The translations under genes and the position numbers were made by a program. A stretch of 64,000 bases of DNA from an uncultured Oscillospiraceae bacterium (GTDB lineage: Bacteria > Bacillota > Clostridia > Oscillospirales > Oscillospiraceae), in the NCBI GenBank assembly GCA_934636655.1, contig CAKUAS010000010.1, positions 10,874 through 74,873 on the forward strand. Reading direction: 5' to 3'. How positions within the stretch are numbered: position 1 is the stretch's first letter; each line of letters starts with the position of its first letter. The notes beneath the pieces were generated by a model, which worked only from the letters and a program-made list of their open reading frames with translations, searched no databases and had not been told where the DNA came from. Below, piece by piece: positions 16,633 through 24,534 of this stretch.

Positions 16633-16706
16633 TGGAGCGGGCGATGGGAATCGAACCCACGTATCCAGCTTGGAAGGCTGGTGTTCTACCATTGAACTAC
16701 GCCCGC
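16633..16706 (-). tRNA. tRNA-Gly (TCC)
   Basis: A 74-nt tRNA; stem CCAGC/GCTGG with loop CTTCCAA gives anticodon UCC. The GCGGGCG acceptor stem is fully paired and CCA is encoded. It is the first gene of the five-tRNA operon (Gly-Arg-His-Gln-Lys). Confidence 0.95.
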
Positions 16707-16738
16707 ACGGCCGTTCCCATTGAATGTTCAGCTTAAAG

Positions 16739-16767
16739 ATAATAACAACATTTTTGCTAATTGTCAA
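16739..16767 (-). promoter_or_regulatory. Promoter of the tRNA operon
   Basis: On the minus strand TTGACA (16762-16767) and TATTAT (16739-16744) are separated by exactly 17 bases and lie 33 bases before tRNA-Gly. This is a near-perfect housekeeping promoter, as expected for stable RNA. Confidence 0.9.
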
Positions 16768-16812
16768 TATTTTTGCCGCAAAAACTTTTAAAAGTCAAAA
16801 AAATATTTATCA

Positions 16813-16841
16813 TTGCTATTTGCTTTGCTTTTTTGTATAAT
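16813..16841 (+). promoter_or_regulatory. Promoter of small gene at 16880
   Basis: TTGCTA (16813-16818), 17-base spacer, TATAAT (16836-16841), followed by the GGAGG-preceded ATG at 16880. Confidence 0.7.
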
Positions 16842-16879
16842 GCTTCTGTTATAAATAAGTCCACCATCGGAGGTTTGCA

Positions 16880-17197
16880 ATGATTGAATTAACAATGCAG
16901 GTCAGCGAATTTGACTATACCGAAACGCTCGACACTTTCCTGCCCGATTTGATAAAGATCCTGTCCGAGAGTGAAGGTGTCAACCCTCTCATCCGCAAGT
17001 GTGTCGGTGCATCGCCCGAATTTTCAAAGAAGATCGTCAAGGGCATCCTCGCGGCAATGAGCCCTAAGCAGAAAGAGGCTCTGACGGTAAAGTTTCTGAA
17101 CGTATACGCATCCAAGCTTGTTGCGCAGGTCAATGAGGTCGCCGCCAAAAACGGCATCGTCATCACCCTTGACAACGCAAGAGCGACGATAAAGTAA
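16880..17197 (+). CDS. Conserved small protein of unknown function
   Basis: A 105-residue soluble, mostly helical protein (MIELTMQVSEFDYTET...). It has a clean promoter, GGAGG 8 bases before ATG, and its own strong terminator, so it is a single-gene transcript. The pattern 'LPDLIKILSESEGVNPLIRKCV' followed by 'MSPKQKEALTVKFLNVYASKL' suggests a small helical bundle. No catalytic or binding motif is seen, and I do not recognise the family. Confidence 0.75.
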   Translation: MIELTMQVSEFDYTETLDTFLPDLIKILSESEGVNPLIRKCVGASPEFSKKIVKGILAAMSPKQKEALTVKFLNVYASKLVAQVNEVAAKNGIVITLDNARATIK

Positions 17198-17235
17198 ACA
17201 GCTGACAGTGAACAGCAAAACTTAACACAAGCGAC

Positions 17236-17275
17236 AAAAAGAGAGTGCAGATTCCGCATCTGCACTCTCTTTTTT
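17236..17275 (+). terminator. Terminator, copy 1 of the GAGTGCAGA family (bidirectional)
   Basis: A long perfect stem with arms 17236-17252 and 17258-17274 (core GAGAGTGCAGAT/ATCTGCACTCTC), loop of 5, then a T-run; A-runs on the left make it act on both strands. It serves the gene at 16880 and the convergent gene ending at 17291. Confidence 0.92.
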
Positions 17276-17290
17276 CTGCTTATCGTAAAA

Positions 17291-20020
17291 TCACCGATTT
17301 GCAAATTTCTCTTTGATGTCCTTTATCTTGAGCTTTGCGGCACGTTTTGCCATGTAGGGCAGGATGTACTTCATCTTATCCTCGCAGCGGACCATGTGGG
17401 TCGCCTCGGGGTGATCGCGGCGTAGGTGGATTGCGTCGAACTCGCACTTGGTGGTGCACAGGCCGCAGCCGATGCACTTGTTCTGATCGACGACGGACAC
17501 GCCGCAGCCCAGGCAGCGGCTCGCCTCGGCCTTGACATCCTCCTCGGTGAAGGTCAGGCGGTCGTTGCTGAAGGTCTTGGCCTTCTCGGGATCGTGGCGC
17601 ACCTCGCGGCGGGCGGGAGCGTCGAAGCAGTCGGCCTCAAGGACGACGTTGTCCTTATCGAGCTCGTGGAAATCGCGCGGATTACGGGCAAGCGTAAGGC
17701 TCTGTCCGGGCTGAACAAAGCGGTGGAGGCTGATCGCGCCCTCGCGTCCGGCAGCGATAGCGTCTATCGCGAATTTCGGTCCGGTGACCACGTCGCCGCC
17801 GGCAAAGATATCGCTCTGCGCGGTCTGATAGGTGACGGCATCAACCTCGACGGAGTTCTTTTTGCCGAGCTTTGCCTGTCCGATATCAAGAGTTCCCCAG
17901 TCGATGGTCTGGCCGATGGCCGCAATGACGGAATCGACCTTGATCGTCTCGAACTTGCCGGTTCCGACGGGCTTTCTTCTGCCCTTCTCGTCGGGCTCGC
18001 CGAGTTCCATGATCTCGACCTTGAGTGCTGTTACCTTACCGTCCTTGCCCTCAATGGCAACGGGGGCGTTGAGGTACCTAAGCTTCACGCCCTCTTCCAT
18101 GGCTTCCTTGACCTCCTCGGGGTCAGCGGGGAGCTCTTCTGCCGAGCGGCGGTAAATTACATATGTGTTCTTCGCACCGAGACGCACCGCCGTGCGGCAC
18201 ACATCCATTGCGACATTGCCGCCGCCGATGACTGCGCAGCTCTTGCCGACCTTGGGCTTGCTGCCGAGATTGACCTCGCGCAGGAAGTCAACGCCGCCGA
18301 ATACGCCCTCGAGCTCCTCGCCCTCGACGCCGAGCTTTGCCGACTTCTGCGCTCCGATGGCGATGTAAAAACCCTTGTAGCCCTCATCGCGCAGCTGCTG
18401 GATGGTAACATCCTTGCCGGCCTCAACGCCGCACTTGAAGGTAACGCCCATTTCCTTGAGAATGTCGATCTCGGCATTGAGAACGTCCTTTTCAAGGCGG
18501 AAGGAGGGGATGCCGAGGGTCAGCATGCCACCGGGAACGGGGTTGCGGTCGAAAATGGTAACGTTTTCATAGCCCATCTCGGCGAGGTAATATGCGCAGC
18601 TCATGCCTGCGGGACCTGCGCCGATGATGGCGATCTTCTCCTGCCAGGGCTCGGTGTTGCCCTTGTGGAATTTCTTTTTGGGAACATAGCGGGTCTCGGC
18701 GTGCAGCTCCTTTTCGGCGATAAAGCGCTTTATCTCGTCGATGGCCAGCGCGCGGTCGACCTTGCTGCGGGTGCAGGCATCCTCACAGCGGCGATTGCAG
18801 ATATTGCCGCAGACAGCCGGGAATGGGTTATCCTGCTTTATGAGTTTGAGAGCGTCGAGGTATCTGCCCTCGCCTGCCATTTTGATGTAGCCCTGAACGG
18901 CGATGTGCGCCGGGCACGCGGTCTTGCAGGGCGCGGTACCCGAGGTGTGGCAATTGGACTGATTGGTGTTGACATAGTCCTTGTTCCACATGTGCTCACC
19001 CCAGTGATTATCGTCGGGCAGCGGCTGCTTGGGATAAACGACGGGGCCGTTTTTCGTGCACAGCTTTTGGCCGAGCTTGGCAGCTCCGGCGGGGCAGACC
19101 TCGGCGCACTTGCCGCAGGCGACGCACTTGTCGGCATCGACATGGGCGCGGTAAGCGGAGGCGGACATGTTCGGGGTGTTGAAAAGCTGCGAGGTGCGCA
19201 GCGCTACGCAGGAACCGAGCGCACAGTTGCAGATGCCGATGATCTTGTCCTCGCCGTCAATGTTTGTTATCTGATGAACGTAACCGTTTTCCTCTGCACG
19301 CTCGAGTACGGCAAGCACCTCCTCGCGCGTGGCGTAGTGGCCGATGCCGGTCTCGACAGTGTAGCGCGCGGTGTCACCTACCGCGATGCAGCAATCGTCT
19401 TCCATCTCACCGCAGCCGTCGCCGAGCACGCGGTGCATCGCGCGGCAGGAGCACTTGCTCAGGGCGTAAACTCCGTCATACTTATCCAGCCAGTGCGAGA
19501 TGTGCTCAAGGCTCGATGAGCCGCTGTTTGCCGGAATAGCCTTCTCAACAGGCAGGGTGTGCATGCCGATGCCCGCGCCTCCGGGAGGCACCATAGCGGT
19601 TATCGCCTTCAGGGGCAGATAACCCATCTGATCGAAAAAGCGGCCGATCTCGGGATGCGCCTCGAGCTGATCGGTGTGCATGTTCATGTACTCCGCGCAG
19701 CCGGGGATAAAGCGCGGCAGCACCCACTTTTTGAGCTGTCCGTTGTTCTCGTAATGGAACTCGAGCAGGCCCACCATGCTCATCTTGTCGAACATGTCCT
19801 TGACATATTCGGGGCTCTTGCCCATCTTCTTTGCGATCTCCTCCGGAGTTGCCGGAACACGCACGTCCATTTGCAGCGCGACCTCCGCCATCTCGTCCGT
19901 GACCACGGCGGCCAGGCCGTAGTATTCGGGCGAGGACTCGTCGAGCTTTTCAAGACCGAGCTTTATCGTCGCGCGGTCGGTCAGCTTCTTGCCGAGCTGA
20001 AGTATAAGTTCTCTTGCCAT
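17291..20020 (-). CDS. Large Fe-S/FAD oxidoreductase, GltD-like
   Basis: A 909-residue multidomain redox protein. Residues ~45-90 look like a winged helix. A Cys-rich region lies near 190-275 and a ferredoxin motif 'CVACGKCAEVC' at 299-309. The GltD-type N-terminal Fe-S region follows at ~365-416 ('CKTACPAH', 'CGNICNRRCEDAC'), then FAD-binding GAGPAG at 467-472, a second nucleotide-binding GGGNVA at ~600-605 and a C-terminal ferredoxin motif 'CIGCGLCTTKC' at 849-859. It resembles glutamate synthase small subunit with added ferredoxin modules and probably moves electrons between NAD(P)H and ferredoxin-type carriers; the substrate is unknown. It is divergent from a GntR regulator and a 893-residue paralogue. 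Confidence 0.85.
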   Translation of the reverse strand: MARELILQLGKKLTDRATIKLGLEKLDESSPEYYGLAAVVTDEMAEVALQMDVRVPATPEEIAKKMGKSPEYVKDMFDKMSMVGLLEFHYENNGQLKKWVLPRFIPGCAEYMNMHTDQLEAHPEIGRFFDQMGYLPLKAITAMVPPGGAGIGMHTLPVEKAIPANSGSSSLEHISHWLDKYDGVYALSKCSCRAMHRVLGDGCGEMEDDCCIAVGDTARYTVETGIGHYATREEVLAVLERAEENGYVHQITNIDGEDKIIGICNCALGSCVALRTSQLFNTPNMSASAYRAHVDADKCVACGKCAEVCPAGAAKLGQKLCTKNGPVVYPKQPLPDDNHWGEHMWNKDYVNTNQSNCHTSGTAPCKTACPAHIAVQGYIKMAGEGRYLDALKLIKQDNPFPAVCGNICNRRCEDACTRSKVDRALAIDEIKRFIAEKELHAETRYVPKKKFHKGNTEPWQEKIAIIGAGPAGMSCAYYLAEMGYENVTIFDRNPVPGGMLTLGIPSFRLEKDVLNAEIDILKEMGVTFKCGVEAGKDVTIQQLRDEGYKGFYIAIGAQKSAKLGVEGEELEGVFGGVDFLREVNLGSKPKVGKSCAVIGGGNVAMDVCRTAVRLGAKNTYVIYRRSAEELPADPEEVKEAMEEGVKLRYLNAPVAIEGKDGKVTALKVEIMELGEPDEKGRRKPVGTGKFETIKVDSVIAAIGQTIDWGTLDIGQAKLGKKNSVEVDAVTYQTAQSDIFAGGDVVTGPKFAIDAIAAGREGAISLHRFVQPGQSLTLARNPRDFHELDKDNVVLEADCFDAPARREVRHDPEKAKTFSNDRLTFTEEDVKAEASRCLGCGVSVVDQNKCIGCGLCTTKCEFDAIHLRRDHPEATHMVRCEDKMKYILPYMAKRAAKLKIKDIKEKFANR

Positions 20021-20045
20021 GTAACCTTTCCCCTTTATCTGTGTA

Positions 20046-20087
20046 TTGACAAATCAGCATTCGTGTAATACAATTGGTCTGTCCAAT
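20046..20087 (+). promoter_or_regulatory. Promoter with palindromic operator in the divergent region
   Basis: TTGACA (20046-20051), 17 bases, TACAAT (20069-20074) points towards the GntR gene. An inverted repeat ATTGG (20073-20077)-N5-CCAAT (20083-20087) overlaps the -10 and start area. A minus-strand TTGACT with an AT-rich -10 about 17 bases on reads the other way just beyond it. The site is well placed to be the shared operator of the GntR-type regulator. Confidence 0.65.
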
Positions 20088-20249
20088 ATGTTAATAATTA
20101 ATCATTCCGGTGCGAAAAAGTCAATATGTAGGCGAAAATGACTTATATTTTCGGCAGTTTATTGCATATCTCGCCTGCTTATGTGTGTAATTTGCACACA
20201 GCTTTGATGTTTTGGTTTTGGTCGCACCAATTTATAAATGGAGTTACCC

Positions 20250-20978
20250 ATGGATAACTTTGAAAAACTGACCTCGCCGTCATTAAAAGATCTTTTCGTT
20301 TCGCGCATCGCGGGACTCATTTTGTCCGGCAAGCTCCGCGTCGGAGAAAAATTTCCGCCCGAGAGGGCGCTTGCCGAGCAGATGGGCGTCGGCAAAACAG
20401 TCGTACACTCGGGGCTTCAGGAACTGCAGCGCCTCGGTCTTGTCACGATAAAGCCGCAGAGCGGCGTTTTCGTCGCCGATTATATGCGCGACGGGAATCT
20501 TGCGACCTTCAACGCCATCGTGCGCTTTAACGGCGATAATCTGAGCGTCGATACGATAGCCGGGCTGTTCGACCTGCGTTTAGCGGTCGAGGGAGCCGGC
20601 ATGCTCGCGCTTGCAGAGAAGCACACGCCGGACGATATCGCGCAGCTGCGTGAGTGTATAGGCTCGCTCGGCGATTTCGTCGCGTCGGAGGATTTCACCT
20701 ACCCCGCCTTTGCCGCGCGGCTCTATGAATTTCCTAAGCTCATATGCCGCCTCGGCGGAAAGCCGATGCTGGCGCTGGTGTTCAAATCCGTCGAGGAGGG
20801 CGCGGTGTATCTAACCGAGCGCTACGTCCGCTCGATAGGCACGGCTGCGGCGATAAACGAGCTCGGCCGCTTTGCCGACAAGCTCGCCCACGGCGACGGC
20901 GAGGGCGCTGTCGAGCAGCTGCGCGAGTGCATGGATTCCCAGCTCGAGAGGTACAGAAAGCAAAAGCAAGCACCATAA
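20250..20978 (+). CDS. GntR-family (FadR/FCD-type) transcriptional regulator
   Basis: A 242-residue regulator. ATG 20250 is chosen because GGAG lies 6 bases before it. Residues ~10-75 form the winged helix ('GEKFPPERALAEQMGVGKT', 'LVTIKPQSGVFVAD'). Residues ~95-225 are the helical FCD effector-binding domain ('LFDLRLAVEGAGMLALAEKH'). FCD members sense small organic acids. It lies between two paralogous redox genes, one divergent and one 35 bases downstream in the same direction, so it very likely controls both and itself through the palindrome at 20073-20087 (inference). Confidence 0.88.
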   Translation: MDNFEKLTSPSLKDLFVSRIAGLILSGKLRVGEKFPPERALAEQMGVGKTVVHSGLQELQRLGLVTIKPQSGVFVADYMRDGNLATFNAIVRFNGDNLSVDTIAGLFDLRLAVEGAGMLALAEKHTPDDIAQLRECIGSLGDFVASEDFTYPAFAARLYEFPKLICRLGGKPMLALVFKSVEEGAVYLTERYVRSIGTAAAINELGRFADKLAHGDGEGAVEQLRECMDSQLERYRKQKQAP

Positions 20979-21013
20979 TATACACATAATTTAAGGAAGA
21001 GGAGAGAACAAAA

Positions 21014-23695
21014 ATGGCACAACTCAGACCCAAGATCGTCAAGCTTGCCAAGGTCATCGGCGGTGTTTCCGGCGCGGTCGTCAAAATCGACGAAAACGCC
21101 CCCGAATACTACTGCATGGCTGACATCGTTTCCGACGACGAGGCCGATATCGCCATCGCCGCCGGTCTGCGCAAGGAGCGCACAGCCGAGTATCTCGCAA
21201 AGAAGGTCGGCAAGACCGTGGAGGAGATAAAGCCCGCGCTGGATAACCTCGTCTACTATGGCATTTTCCGCCGCACCTATGACGAGAAGCGCGGCGAGGA
21301 TGTCTACTTCATGCAGATCTTCGCGCCCGGCATACTCGAAATGATGGTGAACAACAAGGAGCTCATGGCAGCCCATCCCGAGGTCGGCAGAGCCTTCGAG
21401 GAGTACACCCGCATACGCATGCAGCTTCTCGGCCCCGTGCTGCCGCAGGGCTACGGCCTGATGCGCGTCATCCCCGTTGAGAGCGCGATAAAGGACATCC
21501 CCGGAGTGAGCGACTATGAAAGGCTGTCGTATTACCTGAATAAATACGACACTTTCTCCGTTTCGCCCTGCTCCTGCCGCGCGTCGCGCACCAGCATCGG
21601 CGACGGCTGCGGACACCTGGACGAGGACATGTGCGTTCAGATGGGCAAGGGCGCGGAGCACTACATCCGCTCCGGCCGCGCACGTCAGATCACGCGCGAG
21701 GAAGCCATGGAGATCATCCTGCGCGCCGAGGAAAACGGCCTGATGCACGATATCCCCAACATTGAGGAAGTCGGCGACAGCGCCGCTATCTGCAACTGCT
21801 GCGCATGCGCATGCTTCGGTCTGCGCGCAGGCCTTATGTTCGGCGCGAGAGACGCTATCCGCTCGAACTTCGTCGCCGAAGTCGACGAGGCAAAGTGCGT
21901 CGCCTGCGCACAGTGCGTCGAGACCTGCCCCGGCAACGCGCTCAGACTCGGTCAAAAGCTGTGCTCGTCCGAGGATCTGACCCCTCCGGGCTACGCAAAG
22001 CTCACCAACACCGTTTTCGTAAAGAAGACCTTCAATCCCGACTACCGCGAGAATTTCAAGGACACCGTCGACACCGGCACGGCCCCCTGCAAGGCAGCGT
22101 GCCCGGCGCACGTGCCCGTTCAGGGCTACCTGAAGCTCGCCGCTCAGGGCAGATACACCGACGCTCTTGAGCTCATAAAGAAGGAAAACCCCTTCCCCGC
22201 CGTCTGCGGACGCATCTGCAACAAACGCTGCGAGGCCGAGTGCACCCGCGCAAGCGTTGACGAGGCCGTCGCCATCGACGAGGTAAAGCGCTTCATCGCC
22301 GACCACGATCTGCACGAGGACACCCGCTTCGTGCCCAAGATGGTCAACCAGATAGGCCGCCCCTACACCGAGAAGATCGCCGTCATCGGCGCGGGCCCCG
22401 CAGGCATGAGCTGCGCGTACTATCTCGCTAACAAGGGTTACCCCGTCACCGTCTTCGACCGCAATCCCGTTCCCGGCGGCATGCTGACCCTCGGCATTCC
22501 ATCCTTCCGACTTGAAAAGGATGTTCTCAACGCCGAGATCGACATTCTCAAGGAGATGGGTGTCGAGTTCAAATGCGGTGTCGAAGTCGGCAAGGACGTC
22601 ACCATACAGCAGCTGCGCGACGAGGGATACAAGGGCTTCTATCTTGCCATCGGCGCTCAGAAGTCGCAGGCACTCAAAATTGAGGGCGAAGATCTCAGCG
22701 GCGTATTCGGCGGCGTTGACTTCCTGCGCGAAGTAAACCTCGGCCAAAAGCCCGGGATCGGCAAAAGCTGCGCCGTTATCGGCGGCGGCAATGTCGCAAT
22801 GGACGTGTGCCGCGCGGCTGTGCGCCTCGGTGCGAAAAACACCTACATAATCTACCGCCGCTCTGCCGACGAGCTCCCCGCAGACCCCGAGGAGGTCAAG
22901 GAAGCCATAGAAGAGGGCGTGCAGTTTAGATACCTCAACGCTCCCGTCGCCATCGAGGGCAAGGGCGGAAAAGTCACCGCGCTCAAGGTCGAGATCATGG
23001 AGCTCGGCGAGCCCGACGAGAAGGGCAGAAGAAAGCCCATAGGCACCGGCAGGTTCGAGACGATCAAGGTCGACTCCGTCATAGCGGCCATCGGCCAGAC
23101 AATCGACTGGGGCACGCTCGATGTCGGCGCGCTCGAAACGACGAAAAAAGGCACCGCCGTCGCGGATGCTCTCACCTATCAGACCGCTCAGCCTGACATT
23201 TTTGTCGGCGGCGACTGCTACACCGGCCCGAAATTCGCCATCGACGCGATAGCCGCCGGCAAGGAGGCCGCGATAAGCCTGCACCGCTATGTCCACCCCG
23301 GCCAGACCCTCACCATGGGCCGTGACAGGCGCGTGTACAAGTCGCTCGACAAACAGCACGCGCTGCTGGACATCTCGCACTTTGACCACGGCAAGCGTCA
23401 GATGCCCGGCTACAACGAGACCAAGGCAAAGACCTTCTCCGACGCGCGCGTGACCTTCACCGAGGAGCAGGTGCGCAAGGAGACCTCCCGCTGCCTCGGC
23501 TGCGGCGCGACAAAGGTCGACGAGTATATGTGCATCGGCTGCGGCCTGTGCACCACAAAGTGCAAGTTCGACGCGATCCACCTCAAAAAGGTGCGCGACT
23601 GGCACGCCGGTACCTTCGAGACCATGCCCATCAAGGTCGCCGAAGGGCTTGTCAAGCGCGCAGGCGGACTTGTAAAGAACGCGGTAAAGAAATAA
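21014..23695 (+). CDS. Large Fe-S/FAD oxidoreductase, GltD-like (paralogue)
   Basis: An 893-residue paralogue of the gene at 17291 with the same order: winged-helix-like N-terminus, Cys-rich region ('CSCRASRTSIGDGCGH'), ferredoxin motif 'CVACAQCVETC', GltD Fe-S region ('CKAACPAHVPVQGYL'), FAD site 'VIGAGPAGMSCAYYLA', NAD(P) site 'VIGGGNVAMDVCRAAV' and C-terminal 'CIGCGLCTTKC'. The FAD/NAD(P) half is nearly identical to its paralogue, while the N-terminal third differs more, suggesting different partners. AGGAGAG precedes the ATG. Its stop overlaps the hypA start (TAATG), linking it to nickel/hydrogenase maturation. Confidence 0.86.
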   Translation: MAQLRPKIVKLAKVIGGVSGAVVKIDENAPEYYCMADIVSDDEADIAIAAGLRKERTAEYLAKKVGKTVEEIKPALDNLVYYGIFRRTYDEKRGEDVYFMQIFAPGILEMMVNNKELMAAHPEVGRAFEEYTRIRMQLLGPVLPQGYGLMRVIPVESAIKDIPGVSDYERLSYYLNKYDTFSVSPCSCRASRTSIGDGCGHLDEDMCVQMGKGAEHYIRSGRARQITREEAMEIILRAEENGLMHDIPNIEEVGDSAAICNCCACACFGLRAGLMFGARDAIRSNFVAEVDEAKCVACAQCVETCPGNALRLGQKLCSSEDLTPPGYAKLTNTVFVKKTFNPDYRENFKDTVDTGTAPCKAACPAHVPVQGYLKLAAQGRYTDALELIKKENPFPAVCGRICNKRCEAECTRASVDEAVAIDEVKRFIADHDLHEDTRFVPKMVNQIGRPYTEKIAVIGAGPAGMSCAYYLANKGYPVTVFDRNPVPGGMLTLGIPSFRLEKDVLNAEIDILKEMGVEFKCGVEVGKDVTIQQLRDEGYKGFYLAIGAQKSQALKIEGEDLSGVFGGVDFLREVNLGQKPGIGKSCAVIGGGNVAMDVCRAAVRLGAKNTYIIYRRSADELPADPEEVKEAIEEGVQFRYLNAPVAIEGKGGKVTALKVEIMELGEPDEKGRRKPIGTGRFETIKVDSVIAAIGQTIDWGTLDVGALETTKKGTAVADALTYQTAQPDIFVGGDCYTGPKFAIDAIAAGKEAAISLHRYVHPGQTLTMGRDRRVYKSLDKQHALLDISHFDHGKRQMPGYNETKAKTFSDARVTFTEEQVRKETSRCLGCGATKVDEYMCIGCGLCTTKCKFDAIHLKKVRDWHAGTFETMPIKVAEGLVKRAGGLVKNAVKK

Positions 23696-24039
23696 TGCAC
23701 GAGCTTGGAATTTGCGACGCGCTGCTGAAAATGCTGCGCAATATCGCCGAGGAAGAGGAGCTTAAAAACGTGCAAAGCATCACTGTCGAGGTGGGAACGC
23801 TCTCCGGAGTCGTTCCCCACTTCCTCACCGATTGCTGGCAGGCGGTCATCGATGGCACGGAGTTTGAATGCACCGGCATGATCGTAGAGACCATTGAGGG
23901 CAGGGCGCAGTGCATGGACTGCGGCAAAGAGTTCGTCGCCGACCTCGAACGCCTCAAATGCCCCCAATGTGGCGGCAATAAACTCACCCCCATCTCCGGT
24001 ACGGACCTGACTCTAAAAGAAATTTTAGAGGGTTTTTAG
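23695..24039 (+). CDS. hypA: Hydrogenase nickel chaperone HypA
   Basis: A 114-residue HypA/HybF protein. The N-terminal Met-His2-Glu binds nickel, and the zinc ribbon has Cys73-x2-Cys76 and Cys89-x2-Cys92. HypA delivers Ni to [NiFe] hydrogenase precursors with HypB. The start overlaps the stop of the upstream oxidoreductase, so the two are co-translated; no other hyp or hydrogenase gene is in the window. The last codon and the TAG stop (24037-24039) lie within the terminal repeat of a dispersed palindromic element. Confidence 0.92.
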   Translation: MHELGICDALLKMLRNIAEEEELKNVQSITVEVGTLSGVVPHFLTDCWQAVIDGTEFECTGMIVETIEGRAQCMDCGKEFVADLERLKCPQCGGNKLTPISGTDLTLKEILEGF

Positions 24040-24238
24040 AGGCGCATTTAGGCTGTACCAATACGCATATTGCAAGTGCCCGGTATCGAGAGTACCGGCA
24101 AAACCGGGACACTGCTTCTTCCCAATGGTGCGGTGAAAATTTACGAGGCCCGGTATCGAAGCGGCGGAGAAAACCAATGCTTCGACATCGGGCCATTTCA
24201 GCTTCCGTATCGGTAAAATTTTAATTCGCCGCTAAAAA
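24033..24238. repeat. Palindromic element, copy A (~206 bp)
   Basis: Left end TTTTTAGAGGCG, right end CGCCGCTAAAAA. Internal motifs GCCCGGTATCGA and GGCAAAACCG are shared with the other copies. It begins inside hypA and ends 3 bases before the nhaC promoter -35 box. Confidence 0.8.
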
Positions 24239-24241
24239 CAC

Positions 24242-24269
24242 TTGACAAACCGGGAAATGCTTATATAAT
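24242..24269 (+). promoter_or_regulatory. Promoter of the lysine-riboswitch/nhaC transcript
   Basis: TTGACA (24242-24247), 16-base spacer, TATAAT (24264-24269). Transcription would start about 10 bases before the aptamer. Confidence 0.88.
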
Positions 24270-24288
24270 AGGGGTGCAATTGAACAAG

Positions 24289-24446
24289 GCATGATAGAGG
24301 CGCGATCGTCATCAGTAGCTTAGTCAAAACGCAGGGAAGCGTTAAGCGAAAGGGGCTGTCGCCGAAGGGTTCGGTCGTCCCACGTCCGGATGCCTGGGAT
24401 GCAGGATAAGATCCTGCATACTGTCGCTTTATGCGGAGAGCTGTCA
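24289..24446 (+). promoter_or_regulatory. Lysine riboswitch (L-box)
   Basis: The leader carries the L-box landmarks in order: AGAGGCGCGA, ATCAGTAGC, GAAAGGGG, TCGCCGAAGG, CTGGGATGCAGG/CCTGCATACTGTC and the closing GGAGAGCTGTC. A P1 stem joins CATGAT (about 24290-24295) to GTCATG (about 24443-24448). L-boxes bind L-lysine and turn off lysine synthesis or uptake genes. Here the target is an NhaC-type transporter. Confidence 0.92.
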
Positions 24447-24471
24447 TGATCCGGCAAGATGTTTTTCTGTT

Positions 24472-24503
24472 GAGTCATGATCGCGTCATGGCTCGATTTT
24501 TTT
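24472..24503 (+). terminator. Riboswitch expression platform terminator
   Basis: Stem GAGTCATGA (24472-24480)/TCATGGCTC (24486-24494) with a following run of seven T. It shares TCATGA with the 3' side of the aptamer P1, so lysine binding can free the terminator arm. Confidence 0.85.
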
Positions 24504-24534
24504 GCGCAAAATACAGATAAGAGGGAAAAACATC

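Noticed and set aside
16314..16695. Short plus-strand proteins across the tRNA cluster
   Set aside because: These are translations of tRNA genes read on the wrong strand; the 'GFEPPT..CLEGSCS' type of sequence is a well-known false protein from tRNA genes.
17426..19519. Long open frame opposite the 909-residue oxidoreductase
   Set aside because: It mirrors the real gene's coding strand, has no ribosome site, and is Leu/Ala/Val/Asp-rich as expected for an antisense frame in GC-rich DNA. The minus-strand gene has clear Fe-S and FAD motifs.
20822..23605. Long (927-codon) minus-strand open frame opposite the second oxidoreductase
   Set aside because: Same kind of shadow; the plus-strand protein carries all motifs and overlaps the hypA start correctly.
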